Positions 34,113 to 42,069 of a stretch of DNA of 64,000 bases are shown in pieces. The DNA comes from Stigmatella erecta (lineage in GTDB: Bacteria > Myxococcota > Myxococcia > Myxococcales > Myxococcaceae): NCBI RefSeq assembly GCF_900111745.1, contig NZ_FOIJ01000005.1, positions 248,001 to 312,000 on the forward strand, written 5' to 3'. The stretch's first letter is position 1. Every line of letters starts with the position of its first letter. Both the position numbers and the translations under genes were made by a program. Under the pieces are notes generated by a model. It ran no database searches. It was not told the DNA's origin and was given only the letters and a program-made list of their open reading frames with translations.

Positions 34113-34676
34113 ATGCGAGGGTTGGTGGTGCTGGAGCGCGAGTGCGAGGCGACGCTGATTCCCAGCGGCGAGCGGGTGAAGGTGCCCGAGGGCACGGACC
34201 TGCGCGTGGTGCAGACGCTGGGCGGCAACGTCACCGTGCAGTCCATCTCGGACGGTCAGCTGCTGCGCATCGACGCGAAGGACGCGGCCCTGCTGGGCGA
34301 GGAGTTCGCCGCGAAGCCGGAGGCCCCGCCGCAGGCCGGGGAGGAGGCCACCGGCGAGGGGCCCTTCGACGAGGCGCGCGTCTGGGAGCAGCTGCGCACG
34401 GTGTATGATCCGGAGATTCCCGTGAACATCGTGGAGCTGGGGCTGGTGTACCAGTGCCAGGCCGCGCCGCTGCCGGCAGGGGGGCAGCGGGTGGACATCC
34501 AGATGACGGTGACGGCGCCCGGCTGCGGCATGGGGCCGGTGCTCCAGGAGGACGTGCGGCGCAAGGTGCTCAGCGTGCCGGGGGTGAAGGAGGCGAACGT
34601 GGACCTGGTCTTCGAGCCGCCCTGGGACCAGAGCCGCATGTCGGAGGTTGCGCGGCTGGAGCTCGGGTGGATGTAA
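34113..34676 (+). CDS. sufT: SufT / MIP18 (DUF59) Fe-S maturation protein
   Basis: The 187-aa protein has an N-terminal beta domain and a DUF59 domain with YDPEIPVNIVELGLVYQ and APGCGMGPVLQEDVRRKV, including the conserved cysteine. SufT helps Fe-S delivery to targets. Last gene of the operon, convergent with the next gene at a 7-base gap. Confidence 0.94.
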   Translation: MRGLVVLERECEATLIPSGERVKVPEGTDLRVVQTLGGNVTVQSISDGQLLRIDAKDAALLGEEFAAKPEAPPQAGEEATGEGPFDEARVWEQLRTVYDPEIPVNIVELGLVYQCQAAPLPAGGQRVDIQMTVTAPGCGMGPVLQEDVRRKVLSVPGVKEANVDLVFEPPWDQSRMSEVARLELGWM

Positions 34677-34683
34677 GGCCGGT

Positions 34684-36006
34684 TCAGTGGCCGGTGCCGC
34701 GCGAGTCCGTGCTCAGATCGAAGTCCCCGAGGCCCTGCGGCAGCTGCACCCGGAACAGGGTGCCCTGGCCCAGGGTGCTCTCCACGGTGATGTCCCCGCC
34801 CAGCCCGGCCACGATGCCGTAGCAGACCGACAGGCCCAGCCCGGCGCTCTTGCCCACCCGCTTCGTGGTGAAGAACGGCTCGAAGATGCGGCTCAGGTGC
34901 TCCGGCGCGATGCCCTGCCCGTTGTCCTGGACCTCCACCACCACCCGGCCATCCTCCTGGAGCCGCGTGGCCACCCGGAGCACGGGCTCCGGCCCGGCGT
35001 CCTTCAGCGCATAGGCGGCGTTCACCAGCAGCCCGAAGAACACCTGCTGCAGGCCCGTCTCGCTGGCGGACACCATGGGCACCGCCTCCAGCTCCCGCAC
35101 CAGCCGCGTGCTGGGCCCCAGCAGCTCCCGCACCTCGGCGAGCGCCTGCTCCAGCACCTCGTGCAAGTCCACCTGCGTCCTCGGCGCCTGGTCCAGGCGC
35201 GAGAAGAGCTTGATGTTCTGGATGATGCGCCGGATGCGCTCGGCCCCTTCGAGCGACTCGTCACACGCCTCCCGCAGCTCCTGCGTCTCCGCCGGCTGGA
35301 GCTGCGCGGGGTCCGTCTCCAGCGTGGAGCGCAGGTGCCCCAGGTTGGCCAGGATGAAGCTCAGCGGGTTGTTGATTTCATGCGCGAGCCCCGCCGACAG
35401 CCGCCCGAGCGCCTCCAGCCGCTGCGCCTGGGCCAGCCGCGTGTTGGCCGCCTCCAGCTGCCGCGTCCGCTCCTCGATGGCGCGCGCCAGGTCCTCCATG
35501 CGCAGCCGGCTGCGCAGCAGCAGCTCCCACTTCTCGGTGAGCGAGTACGCCAGCTGGCGCACCTCGATGCCATCGAAGGGCTTGCGCAGGATGAGCAGCC
35601 GCTGGCTGAGCCCCAGCCGCTGCATCATCTCCTCCCACGAGTAGTCCGCGTAGGCCGAGCAGATGACGACCTGCAAGTCGTTGTCCTCCGCCCACAGCCG
35701 GTACGTGGTCTCCACCCCGTCGATGCCCGGTGGCATGCGGATGTCCACGAAGGCCACCGCATACGGGCGGTGCTGCTCGCGCGCGGCGCGCGCCATCCGG
35801 ATGCCCTCCTCGCCCTGCGTGGCGGTGTCCACCTCGAAGCCCGGCAGCGGGGTGGGGCGCTCGTCGGCGCCGAACAGCTCCGTCTCCATCGCGTTCAGCG
35901 AGTCGTCCCCCGACGGAGGACACAGAATCTTGCGGAAGTCCTCGTGGATGGTCCGGTTGTCATCGATCACCAGGATGCGGCGATTGGTGGATGCGGATGT
36001 GCTCAA
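34684..36006 (-). CDS. Receiver-histidine kinase hybrid
   Basis: The 440-aa soluble protein has an N-terminal receiver (ILVIDDNRT; phospho-Asp in FVDIRMPPGIDG; Lys in LRKPFDG) with an insertion of about 40 residues after the first helix. A coiled linker then leads to a HisKA domain (GLAHEINNPLSFIL) and an HATPase domain (DNGQGIAPEHL, GLGLSVCYGIV). It has no membrane segment, so its input is cytoplasmic, likely through phosphorylation of the receiver. No partner regulator is adjacent. Confidence 0.9.
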   Translation of the reverse strand: MSTSASTNRRILVIDDNRTIHEDFRKILCPPSGDDSLNAMETELFGADERPTPLPGFEVDTATQGEEGIRMARAAREQHRPYAVAFVDIRMPPGIDGVETTYRLWAEDNDLQVVICSAYADYSWEEMMQRLGLSQRLLILRKPFDGIEVRQLAYSLTEKWELLLRSRLRMEDLARAIEERTRQLEAANTRLAQAQRLEALGRLSAGLAHEINNPLSFILANLGHLRSTLETDPAQLQPAETQELREACDESLEGAERIRRIIQNIKLFSRLDQAPRTQVDLHEVLEQALAEVRELLGPSTRLVRELEAVPMVSASETGLQQVFFGLLVNAAYALKDAGPEPVLRVATRLQEDGRVVVEVQDNGQGIAPEHLSRIFEPFFTTKRVGKSAGLGLSVCYGIVAGLGGDITVESTLGQGTLFRVQLPQGLGDFDLSTDSRGTGH

Positions 36007-36273
36007 GACCGGCTCTCCTCGCCCACCCTCAATGGAGTTGCTTGTACGGGGGGGGACTGCGGTTGCCAGGGGGCGCCTGGGCGGCTTCCGCGCGTCGAGG
36101 GAGCATTGTGTTCAGATGTTGGCGCTTTGTTCAAAGCACTTGAATGCAGGGTGTAGACCTACCCATGCGGTCCTACACCCAGTTTCCCCTGCACGCTCGC
36201 TGTGAACGAGCGCACACCGCGCCGAAGCCTCGCGTCCCCAACCACGCATTGGACGCGAGGCGTCAGCCCTGGC
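36007..36273. other. Intergenic region with several inverted repeats
   Basis: This 267-base gap lies between the start of the hybrid kinase gene and the stop of the DJ-1/PfpI gene, both on the minus strand. It holds TTCAA-AGCAC-TTGAA (36130-36144), a long imperfect hairpin at 36149-36180, and the hairpin CGCTCG/CGAGCG (36194-36199 and 36207-36212). It should contain both the terminator of one gene and the promoter of the other. No ORF of note. Confidence 0.5.
36149..36180. promoter_or_regulatory. Long imperfect inverted repeat upstream of hybrid kinase gene
   Basis: GGGTGTAGACC (36149-36159) pairs with GGTCCTACACCC (36169-36180), with only one extra base as a bulge, around a 9-base loop. It is about 145 bases upstream of the kinase start and about 95 bases past the PfpI-gene stop. 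It could be a terminator hairpin or a bipartite operator. Confidence 0.45.
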
Positions 36274-36948
36274 TCAGAGCGCCAGCAGCGGGCGCTCCCG
36301 GAGCCCCTCGCGCAGGCCGAAGCCCAGCGCGGCGAGCGCCAGCCCTCCCAGCACCCAGCGCGGCCAGCGCCGGGGCTGCTCCGCCGCCCGCGGCTGGCGC
36401 AGGGCCAGGTGCTCGGCGAAGAGGGCCGTCATGGCCGCGTCGAAGGCGGGCAGATCCTGCGGCCCCCGGCTGGAGACCCAGGTGCCGTCGCGCACCACGG
36501 GCGCGTCCTCCCAGATGCCGCCCGCGTTGCGGACGTCGTCCTGGATGCCGGGCCAGGAGGTGAGGCGGCGGCCGCTGACGAGGCCCGCGGAGATGAGCAG
36601 CCAGGGGCCGTGGCAGATGACGGCCACCGGGCGGTCCAGCCGGTCGAAGTCGGTGACGAACTCCCGGGCCAGCTCGCTCTGGCGCAGGGTATCGGGGTTG
36701 GCCAGCCCGCCCGGCAGCAGCAGGGCGTCATAGTCGGCGGCCTTCACCTTCTTGAGCACGGTGTCCACGGACACCTTCTTGCCGGGGACCAGGTGGTTCA
36801 TCCCCCGGATGGAACCCGGGTGCAGCGAGAGGATTTCCACGCACGCGCCCTGTTGACGGAGTTTCTTGACGGGCTGGGTCAGCTCCACCTGCTCGAACCC
36901 ATCCACCGCCAACACGGCGACCCGTAGCCCCTTGAGCTTCTTTGCCAT
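36274..36948 (-). CDS. DJ-1/PfpI family protein with C-terminal membrane anchor
   Basis: The 224-aa protein has the PfpI fold, with LLLPGGLANPDTLR and the nucleophile elbow VICHGPWLL (Cys). Family members include proteases, glyoxalases and chaperones. Unlike typical members of about 170-190 residues it carries a C-terminal helix (WVLGGLALAALGFGL) flanked by Arg, suggesting a membrane-bound form. Divergent from the isoaspartyl peptidase gene. Confidence 0.85.
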   Translation of the reverse strand: MAKKLKGLRVAVLAVDGFEQVELTQPVKKLRQQGACVEILSLHPGSIRGMNHLVPGKKVSVDTVLKKVKAADYDALLLPGGLANPDTLRQSELAREFVTDFDRLDRPVAVICHGPWLLISAGLVSGRRLTSWPGIQDDVRNAGGIWEDAPVVRDGTWVSSRGPQDLPAFDAAMTALFAEHLALRQPRAAEQPRRWPRWVLGGLALAALGFGLREGLRERPLLAL

Positions 36949-37098
36949 CGTCTCTCCCAGTGGTTTGGCTCCGCTCGCGCTGGAGTCTCTCCGCACGGTG
37001 TGTACGCTCCCCGGTGAGGTGAATGGCCGGCAGCGGCCGGGCAGCCAGGCGGATGCCGTGCTGCCGTCTGGGCACTCCGGCAGCGCGCGAGGTTTTCC

Positions 37099-38208
37099 AT
37101 GCACCGCAGAAGCCCCTTGTTCCCCCTGTCCTCCCCCCTGCGCGGCACGCTGGCCGCCGCCACCGCGCTCCCCGGGCTGCTGCTCTTGCCGCTGGGCTGT
37201 GCCTCCTCTCCGGCGGCGGCCCTCCGGGAGGATGCCTCCTCCCCCCCGCTCCAGGCCCAGCGCAAGTGGGGCCTCGCCATCCACGGCGGCGCGGGCGTCA
37301 TGTCCCGCGACACCCTCACCCCGGAGCGGGAGGCGGAAGTGCGGGCCCGGCTCACCGAGTCGCTCCAGGCGGGCCATGCCATCCTGGCCCAGGGGGGCAC
37401 GAGCCTGGATGCCGTGGGGGCGGCGATCCGCGTGCTGGAGGATTCCCCCCTGTTCAACGCGGGCAAGGGGGCGGTGTTCACCCACGAGGGGCGCAACGAG
37501 CTGGATGCCTCCCTCATGGATGGGCGGACGCTGGCGGCGGGCGCCGTGGCGGGGCTGCGCCACGTGAAGAACCCCATCGCGCTGGCGCGGCGGGTGATGG
37601 AGCGCTCGCCGCACGTGATGATGGTGGGCGAGGGGGCCGAGGCGTTCGCGCGCGAGCAGGGCCTGGAGCTGGTGCCCCCGGAGTACTTCCGCACCGAGGA
37701 GCGCTGGGAGCAGCTCCAGCGGGCCCTGGAGAAGGAGCGGGCCGCGGGCGGACAGGCTTCCGCCCCGGGCGTGTCCCCGCGGCCGGAGGATGGGAAGTTC
37801 GGCACCGTGGGCGCCGTGGCGCTTGACCAGTCGGGACACCTGGCGGCGGGCACCTCCACCGGGGGCATGACGAACAAGCGGTATGGGCGCGTGGGGGACT
37901 CGCCCATCATCGGCGCGGGCACCTACGCCAACGCGCACTGCGCCGTGTCGGGCACGGGGCATGGGGAGTTCTTCATCCGCCACACCGTGGCCCGGGACAT
38001 CTGCGCCCGGGTGGAGTACCTGAAGGTGCCCCTCCAGGAGGCCGCGGACACCGTCGTGCGCGACGTGCTGGTGAAGGCTGGGGGCGAGGGCGGCGTCATC
38101 GCCCTGGATGCGCAGGGGACGGTGGCCATGCCCTTCAACTCCCCGGGCATGTACCGCGGCTACATGGGGGAAGATGGCCAGCCCTTCGTGGCCATCTTCC
38201 CGGAGTGA
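37099..38208 (+). CDS. Isoaspartyl peptidase / L-asparaginase (Ntn hydrolase), lipoprotein
   Basis: The 369-aa precursor has a lipoprotein signal (GLLLLPLGC) and the plant-type asparaginase fold: IHGGAGVMSRD, FNAGKGAVFTHEGRNELDAS and the autocleavage Thr236 in FGTVGAVALD, followed by TGGMTNKRYGRVGD. It cleaves itself to alpha and beta chains and hydrolyses isoaspartyl bonds or Asn. The exported lipoprotein form is unusual for the family, which is often cytoplasmic. Convergent with the large lipoprotein gene. Confidence 0.93.
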   Translation: MHRRSPLFPLSSPLRGTLAAATALPGLLLLPLGCASSPAAALREDASSPPLQAQRKWGLAIHGGAGVMSRDTLTPEREAEVRARLTESLQAGHAILAQGGTSLDAVGAAIRVLEDSPLFNAGKGAVFTHEGRNELDASLMDGRTLAAGAVAGLRHVKNPIALARRVMERSPHVMMVGEGAEAFAREQGLELVPPEYFRTEERWEQLQRALEKERAAGGQASAPGVSPRPEDGKFGTVGAVALDQSGHLAAGTSTGGMTNKRYGRVGDSPIIGAGTYANAHCAVSGTGHGEFFIRHTVARDICARVEYLKVPLQEAADTVVRDVLVKAGGEGGVIALDAQGTVAMPFNSPGMYRGYMGEDGQPFVAIFPE

Positions 38209-38218
38209 GGCGCCGCGC

Positions 38219-41200
38219 CTATTTGACGAGGACGAGGTCCCGCGTCTGGAGCAGGTCCACGTCCCCGGCGAACTGCGAGAAGGCCTCGTAGCCCTTCACG
38301 GGGACGCGGTTGCGCGGCAGGCGCAGGGCCTCGGTGATGGTGAGCACGCGCCCCTCCTGCTTCTCGGAGCGGGTGAGCTGGCCAAAGGCGCTCTCCACCT
38401 TCAGCTCCGCCTGCGGGTCCGACAGCCGCCAGCCCTCGGGCAGGGTGGTCTTCACCTCGGTGTCGCTCGCCTCGGAGGCGTCGATGAACAGCGGGGTGTC
38501 GCGGGAGCTGAGCTGCACGAAGCGCCGGCCGAGCAGGGCCGGGAAGCTCACGGGCCCCATCACGAGCCGGTGGGTGCCCTCGGCCCGGGCGAAGCGCGGC
38601 ACCTTGAACTCGTAGCGCAGGGTGAGCGGCGCGCCCACCTCCTCGGCGTGCTCCAGCTTCACGGAGGTGAGCTCCGCGCCGCCGAAGTAGCGCGCCACGG
38701 CGCCCTGGAGCGCCTGCTGGCGGTTCTCCGCCGAGAGCGCCTCGAAGGCATCGGCGAGCTGGGCCGCCTCGAAGTCCGAGTACACCTCCTCGCCCCGGCC
38801 GGTGAGCTGGCCATCCTCCTTCACCTCCAGCCACAGCTTCACCCGCTTGGGGGGCGTCTGCCGCAGGGGCGGCGTCTTCACCTTCTCCGCGGCGCGGCCG
38901 GGCTCGGGCAGCAGGTACGCCTCGCGCTCGCCCATGGACGGCTCGGGCAGGCTGCCGAAGGGGCCAAAGCGCACCGAGGTGTCCAGCCACACCGGGGCCT
39001 CCCCGGGCAGGTCCACCCGCAGGGCCACGAAGGTGAGCAGCGCGTCGGCGGGGAAGAGGTAGGGCGCCGGGTCCGTATAGAAGGTGCGCACCATGGCCAG
39101 CCGCACGGGGATGCCCAGCACGTCCAGGCTCGCCTTGAGGAGCATCAGCCGGCTGCCCCGGTCCTGCGCCACCGTGGTGGCCGCCGACTGCGCCAGGCCC
39201 GTGTCCCGCCCCGGAATCTGCTTCATCACCGCCGCGTGCAGCGCCTTCACCGCCTCCAGGCCCGTCTTCTTCCCGGCCACCCGGCGGGCAAAGGCCTCCA
39301 CCTCCGAGTTGCGCGCGGCCCGGTCGAGGAAGTTGTCCGCGTAGTTGGCCGCGGTGCTCTCGCTGCCCAGCGTGCCCGCGCCCACCATCACGAAGGGCAG
39401 GTACTCGTTGGCCGACTGGGGCGCGTCCGGCTCGGGGATGAAGGGCGGCACGCGCCGGGCCTCGTAGGTGAAGAGCTCCCGGTCCCCCTTCACCTCGGGG
39501 GCGGGCGCCTTCATGCCGTGCGCGTCCACGCGCATGCCCGTGCCCTTGGGCGCCACCACCGTGTACGTGGCCCAGTTGTTCGGCATGCCGGAGATCTGAA
39601 AGTAGAAGGCCGAGGCGGTGAAGCCCGGCTGCGCGGGGCCGCGCGAGGGCTCCGCGAGCAGGTACTCCACCTCGATGTAGTCGCCCACCTGCACGCCGGG
39701 CAGGCTGATGGCGTCCTTGCCCGCGATGGCCTCGGGCTCCAGCACCGTGCCGTCCGCCTTGAGCGTGCGCAGCGCCAGCACCTGGGCGCCCGGGGGAATG
39801 TTCACCTCGGCGATCTCCTGGATGCCGCTCTGCTCCAGCGCCTTCTGGATGATGTGGATGCGGTTGATGAGCGTGCCGTCCGGGAACACCTGGACGGCGG
39901 CGGCATCCAGCACGTACGCGGCGGCGCTGTCCTCCGTGCCGCGGGAGGCCTCGTACGCCGCGATGGCCTGCTTGCCGTCGATGGCGAACTCCTGGAGCAG
40001 CTCCTTGCCCGTCTTCGCCCGGGCCACGGCGCGGTGCAGGGACAGGTCATTGCCGTCCAGCGCCAGGGCCTGCTCGCGCAGGGCCAGGGCCTCGGCGGCC
40101 GCCCCCGCGTACTCGCGCGCGTCCGCCAGCTGCTTCAGGAGGAAGGCGCTCCGGGGCCACTGCGCGGAGAGCGCCCGCAGGGTGGCCGTGGCCTCGTCGT
40201 AGCGGCGCTGGGACACGTACAGGTGCGCCAGCGTGACGCCGAGGCTGGGGTTGCCCGGGTCCCGCGTCAGCAGCTCCGTGTAGCCCTGGATGGCGCGCGC
40301 GGTGTCCCCGCGCAGGCGCGCGTGCTCGGCGGCGCGGCTCAGGGCGCCCGAGCAGCCCGCGGAGTCCGCGACGAGCTTCTCCATCAGCTCCACCGCATCC
40401 CGGCGCCGGGCCAGGGTGTAGCGCAGCCCCAGCGCGTCACACAGGTTCGGCCAGGCCGTGAGCGCCGCGGCGAGGGACTCCTCGGCCTGGGCCTCCACGC
40501 CCAGCGCGAGCGCGGCCCGGGCGCGCAGCAGGTGCACGGGGAAGGCGGTGGGGCCCGCGGCCTCCCGCGCGCGCTGGAGCGTCTCGAGCGCCACGGCGGG
40601 CTGCTCGTCCCCGAGCGACAGCTCCGCGCGCAGCAGCAGCGCGGCCACGTCCTTCGGGTCCTTCGCGAGGGCCGTCTCCAGCTCCCGGGTGGCGCGCCCG
40701 CGCGACACCTTGGTGGGCACCGTGCGGTCCTGCGCGGCCAGCTCCGCGCGCAGCGTGAGCAGCGCGGGCGTGGCCGCCTCGGCCGCCACCCCCTGCATCA
40801 GCACCCGGGCACCGTCGGCGTCCCGGCCCATGCCGTCGCGCACCGCGAGGAAGGTGGACAGGAGCCCTCCGGCCTCCTGCTCCAGCGCCGCGGCGAACTG
40901 CCGCGCGCCCGGGTAGAACAGGGGCGCCTCGGTGAAGGCCGGAGGGGCGGCGCTCCACGCGGGCGCGGGGCCCGTGGCGGCCGTGAGCTTCGCGGAGGAG
41001 GGGCGGCCATCGGCGCGCGGCAGGGTGAAGGAGAAGTTGCCGGTGGTGTTGTTCCGGGTGAGCGTCGCCACGAAGCGGTAGCGCCCCGGGGCGAGCGTCA
41101 GGGCGCGGCCCAGCACGGTGGGCTCGGCGCGGGCGAAGGGCCGCCGCTCGAAGAGCAGCGTGCCGTTCATCCACACCTTGTGCGCGGAGGACGAGACGGT

Positions 41201-41995
41201 GCGGGCCAGGTACACGCCGCCCTCGGTCACCTCCGCGTCGAAGGCCAGCACGTACACATCTCCCTCGTTGGGCTCCCCATCCAGGCGGTGCCGCCCATCC
41301 GGGGCGTGCAGGGGGCGCGGGGTGAGCGGGCCCCGGAGGCCCTGGAAGGGGCCCGCGAGCGAGCCATCCTTCTCGGGCGGGGTGAGCGTGTCGAAGCCCA
41401 GCAGGCGGTGGGGCGAGAAGGGGCCCACCGCCGTCACGTGGGTGGCGGAGCCCGCGTCCCGCAGCGCGGCCGCGGTGGCCTTCATGTCCCCGCGGATGTA
41501 GGCAATGGCCATCTGCGCGCCGCGCAGAATCTGGGCGGCCTCGCCGGGGGTGCCGGCCTCCAGCGCCTGGCGCGCCCCCTGGAGGATGCGCTCATCGGAC
41601 TCGGGCGAGGTGCCCACCTGGTCCAGCACATAGCGGGCGGCGGCCGTCGCCAGCGGGTGGGTGGGCGCGCGCACGCACAGCTGCAGCGCGGTCTCCAGGG
41701 CCCGGTCCACCGCGGCGGTGCGGCGCGCCAGCAGGTGCTGGCCCATGAGGGCGTAGGGCTCGCCGGGCGCCTTCGCGGCCGCGGAGTCGAAGAGGCCCTG
41801 GGCGGCGGCCACATCCCCCTTCACGAGGTAGGCGTGAAAGCCCGCGAGCGCGAGCGTGCGCGCCTCGCCGGTGCCCTTCTGGGCCTGCTGGGCGGCATTC
41901 TCCAGCAGCTGGGCGGACGGAACGGAGGAGTGAGCGCAGCCGGACAGGCCGGCGGCGAGGGCGAGCAGCGCGAGAAGACCGCGAAAGGTTCCCAT
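38219..41995 (-). CDS. Large DUF3857/transglutaminase-like TPR lipoprotein
   Basis: The 1258-aa product has a lipoprotein signal (LALAAGLSGC), a long helical and TPR region (to about 620), a DUF3857 domain (about 640-830, NIPPGAQVLALRTLKADGT, then GVQVGDYIEVEYLL), and a transglutaminase-like region (about 870-1000, AATTVAQDRGSRLMLLKASL). The middle part includes a carbohydrate-binding-like beta region (about 230-310). DUF3857/transglutaminase proteins are usually periplasmic with unknown substrate. The transglutaminase Cys-His-Asp triad is not clear here: the usual Cys in the GxCxD segment is Gly-Ser (DRGSRLML). It follows a Ser/Thr kinase gene after 74 bases. Confidence 0.75.
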   Translation of the reverse strand: MGTFRGLLALLALAAGLSGCAHSSVPSAQLLENAAQQAQKGTGEARTLALAGFHAYLVKGDVAAAQGLFDSAAAKAPGEPYALMGQHLLARRTAAVDRALETALQLCVRAPTHPLATAAARYVLDQVGTSPESDERILQGARQALEAGTPGEAAQILRGAQMAIAYIRGDMKATAAALRDAGSATHVTAVGPFSPHRLLGFDTLTPPEKDGSLAGPFQGLRGPLTPRPLHAPDGRHRLDGEPNEGDVYVLAFDAEVTEGGVYLARTVSSSAHKVWMNGTLLFERRPFARAEPTVLGRALTLAPGRYRFVATLTRNNTTGNFSFTLPRADGRPSSAKLTAATGPAPAWSAAPPAFTEAPLFYPGARQFAAALEQEAGGLLSTFLAVRDGMGRDADGARVLMQGVAAEAATPALLTLRAELAAQDRTVPTKVSRGRATRELETALAKDPKDVAALLLRAELSLGDEQPAVALETLQRAREAAGPTAFPVHLLRARAALALGVEAQAEESLAAALTAWPNLCDALGLRYTLARRRDAVELMEKLVADSAGCSGALSRAAEHARLRGDTARAIQGYTELLTRDPGNPSLGVTLAHLYVSQRRYDEATATLRALSAQWPRSAFLLKQLADAREYAGAAAEALALREQALALDGNDLSLHRAVARAKTGKELLQEFAIDGKQAIAAYEASRGTEDSAAAYVLDAAAVQVFPDGTLINRIHIIQKALEQSGIQEIAEVNIPPGAQVLALRTLKADGTVLEPEAIAGKDAISLPGVQVGDYIEVEYLLAEPSRGPAQPGFTASAFYFQISGMPNNWATYTVVAPKGTGMRVDAHGMKAPAPEVKGDRELFTYEARRVPPFIPEPDAPQSANEYLPFVMVGAGTLGSESTAANYADNFLDRAARNSEVEAFARRVAGKKTGLEAVKALHAAVMKQIPGRDTGLAQSAATTVAQDRGSRLMLLKASLDVLGIPVRLAMVRTFYTDPAPYLFPADALLTFVALRVDLPGEAPVWLDTSVRFGPFGSLPEPSMGEREAYLLPEPGRAAEKVKTPPLRQTPPKRVKLWLEVKEDGQLTGRGEEVYSDFEAAQLADAFEALSAENRQQALQGAVARYFGGAELTSVKLEHAEEVGAPLTLRYEFKVPRFARAEGTHRLVMGPVSFPALLGRRFVQLSSRDTPLFIDASEASDTEVKTTLPEGWRLSDPQAELKVESAFGQLTRSEKQEGRVLTITEALRLPRNRVPVKGYEAFSQFAGDVDLLQTRDLVLVK

Positions 41996-42069
41996 GGGGC
42001 CCGAGGGATAATGCAATCCCCGGGGCAGGGCTACATCCGCATGCAACCCATGTCGGCCGGTGGCCGCTG

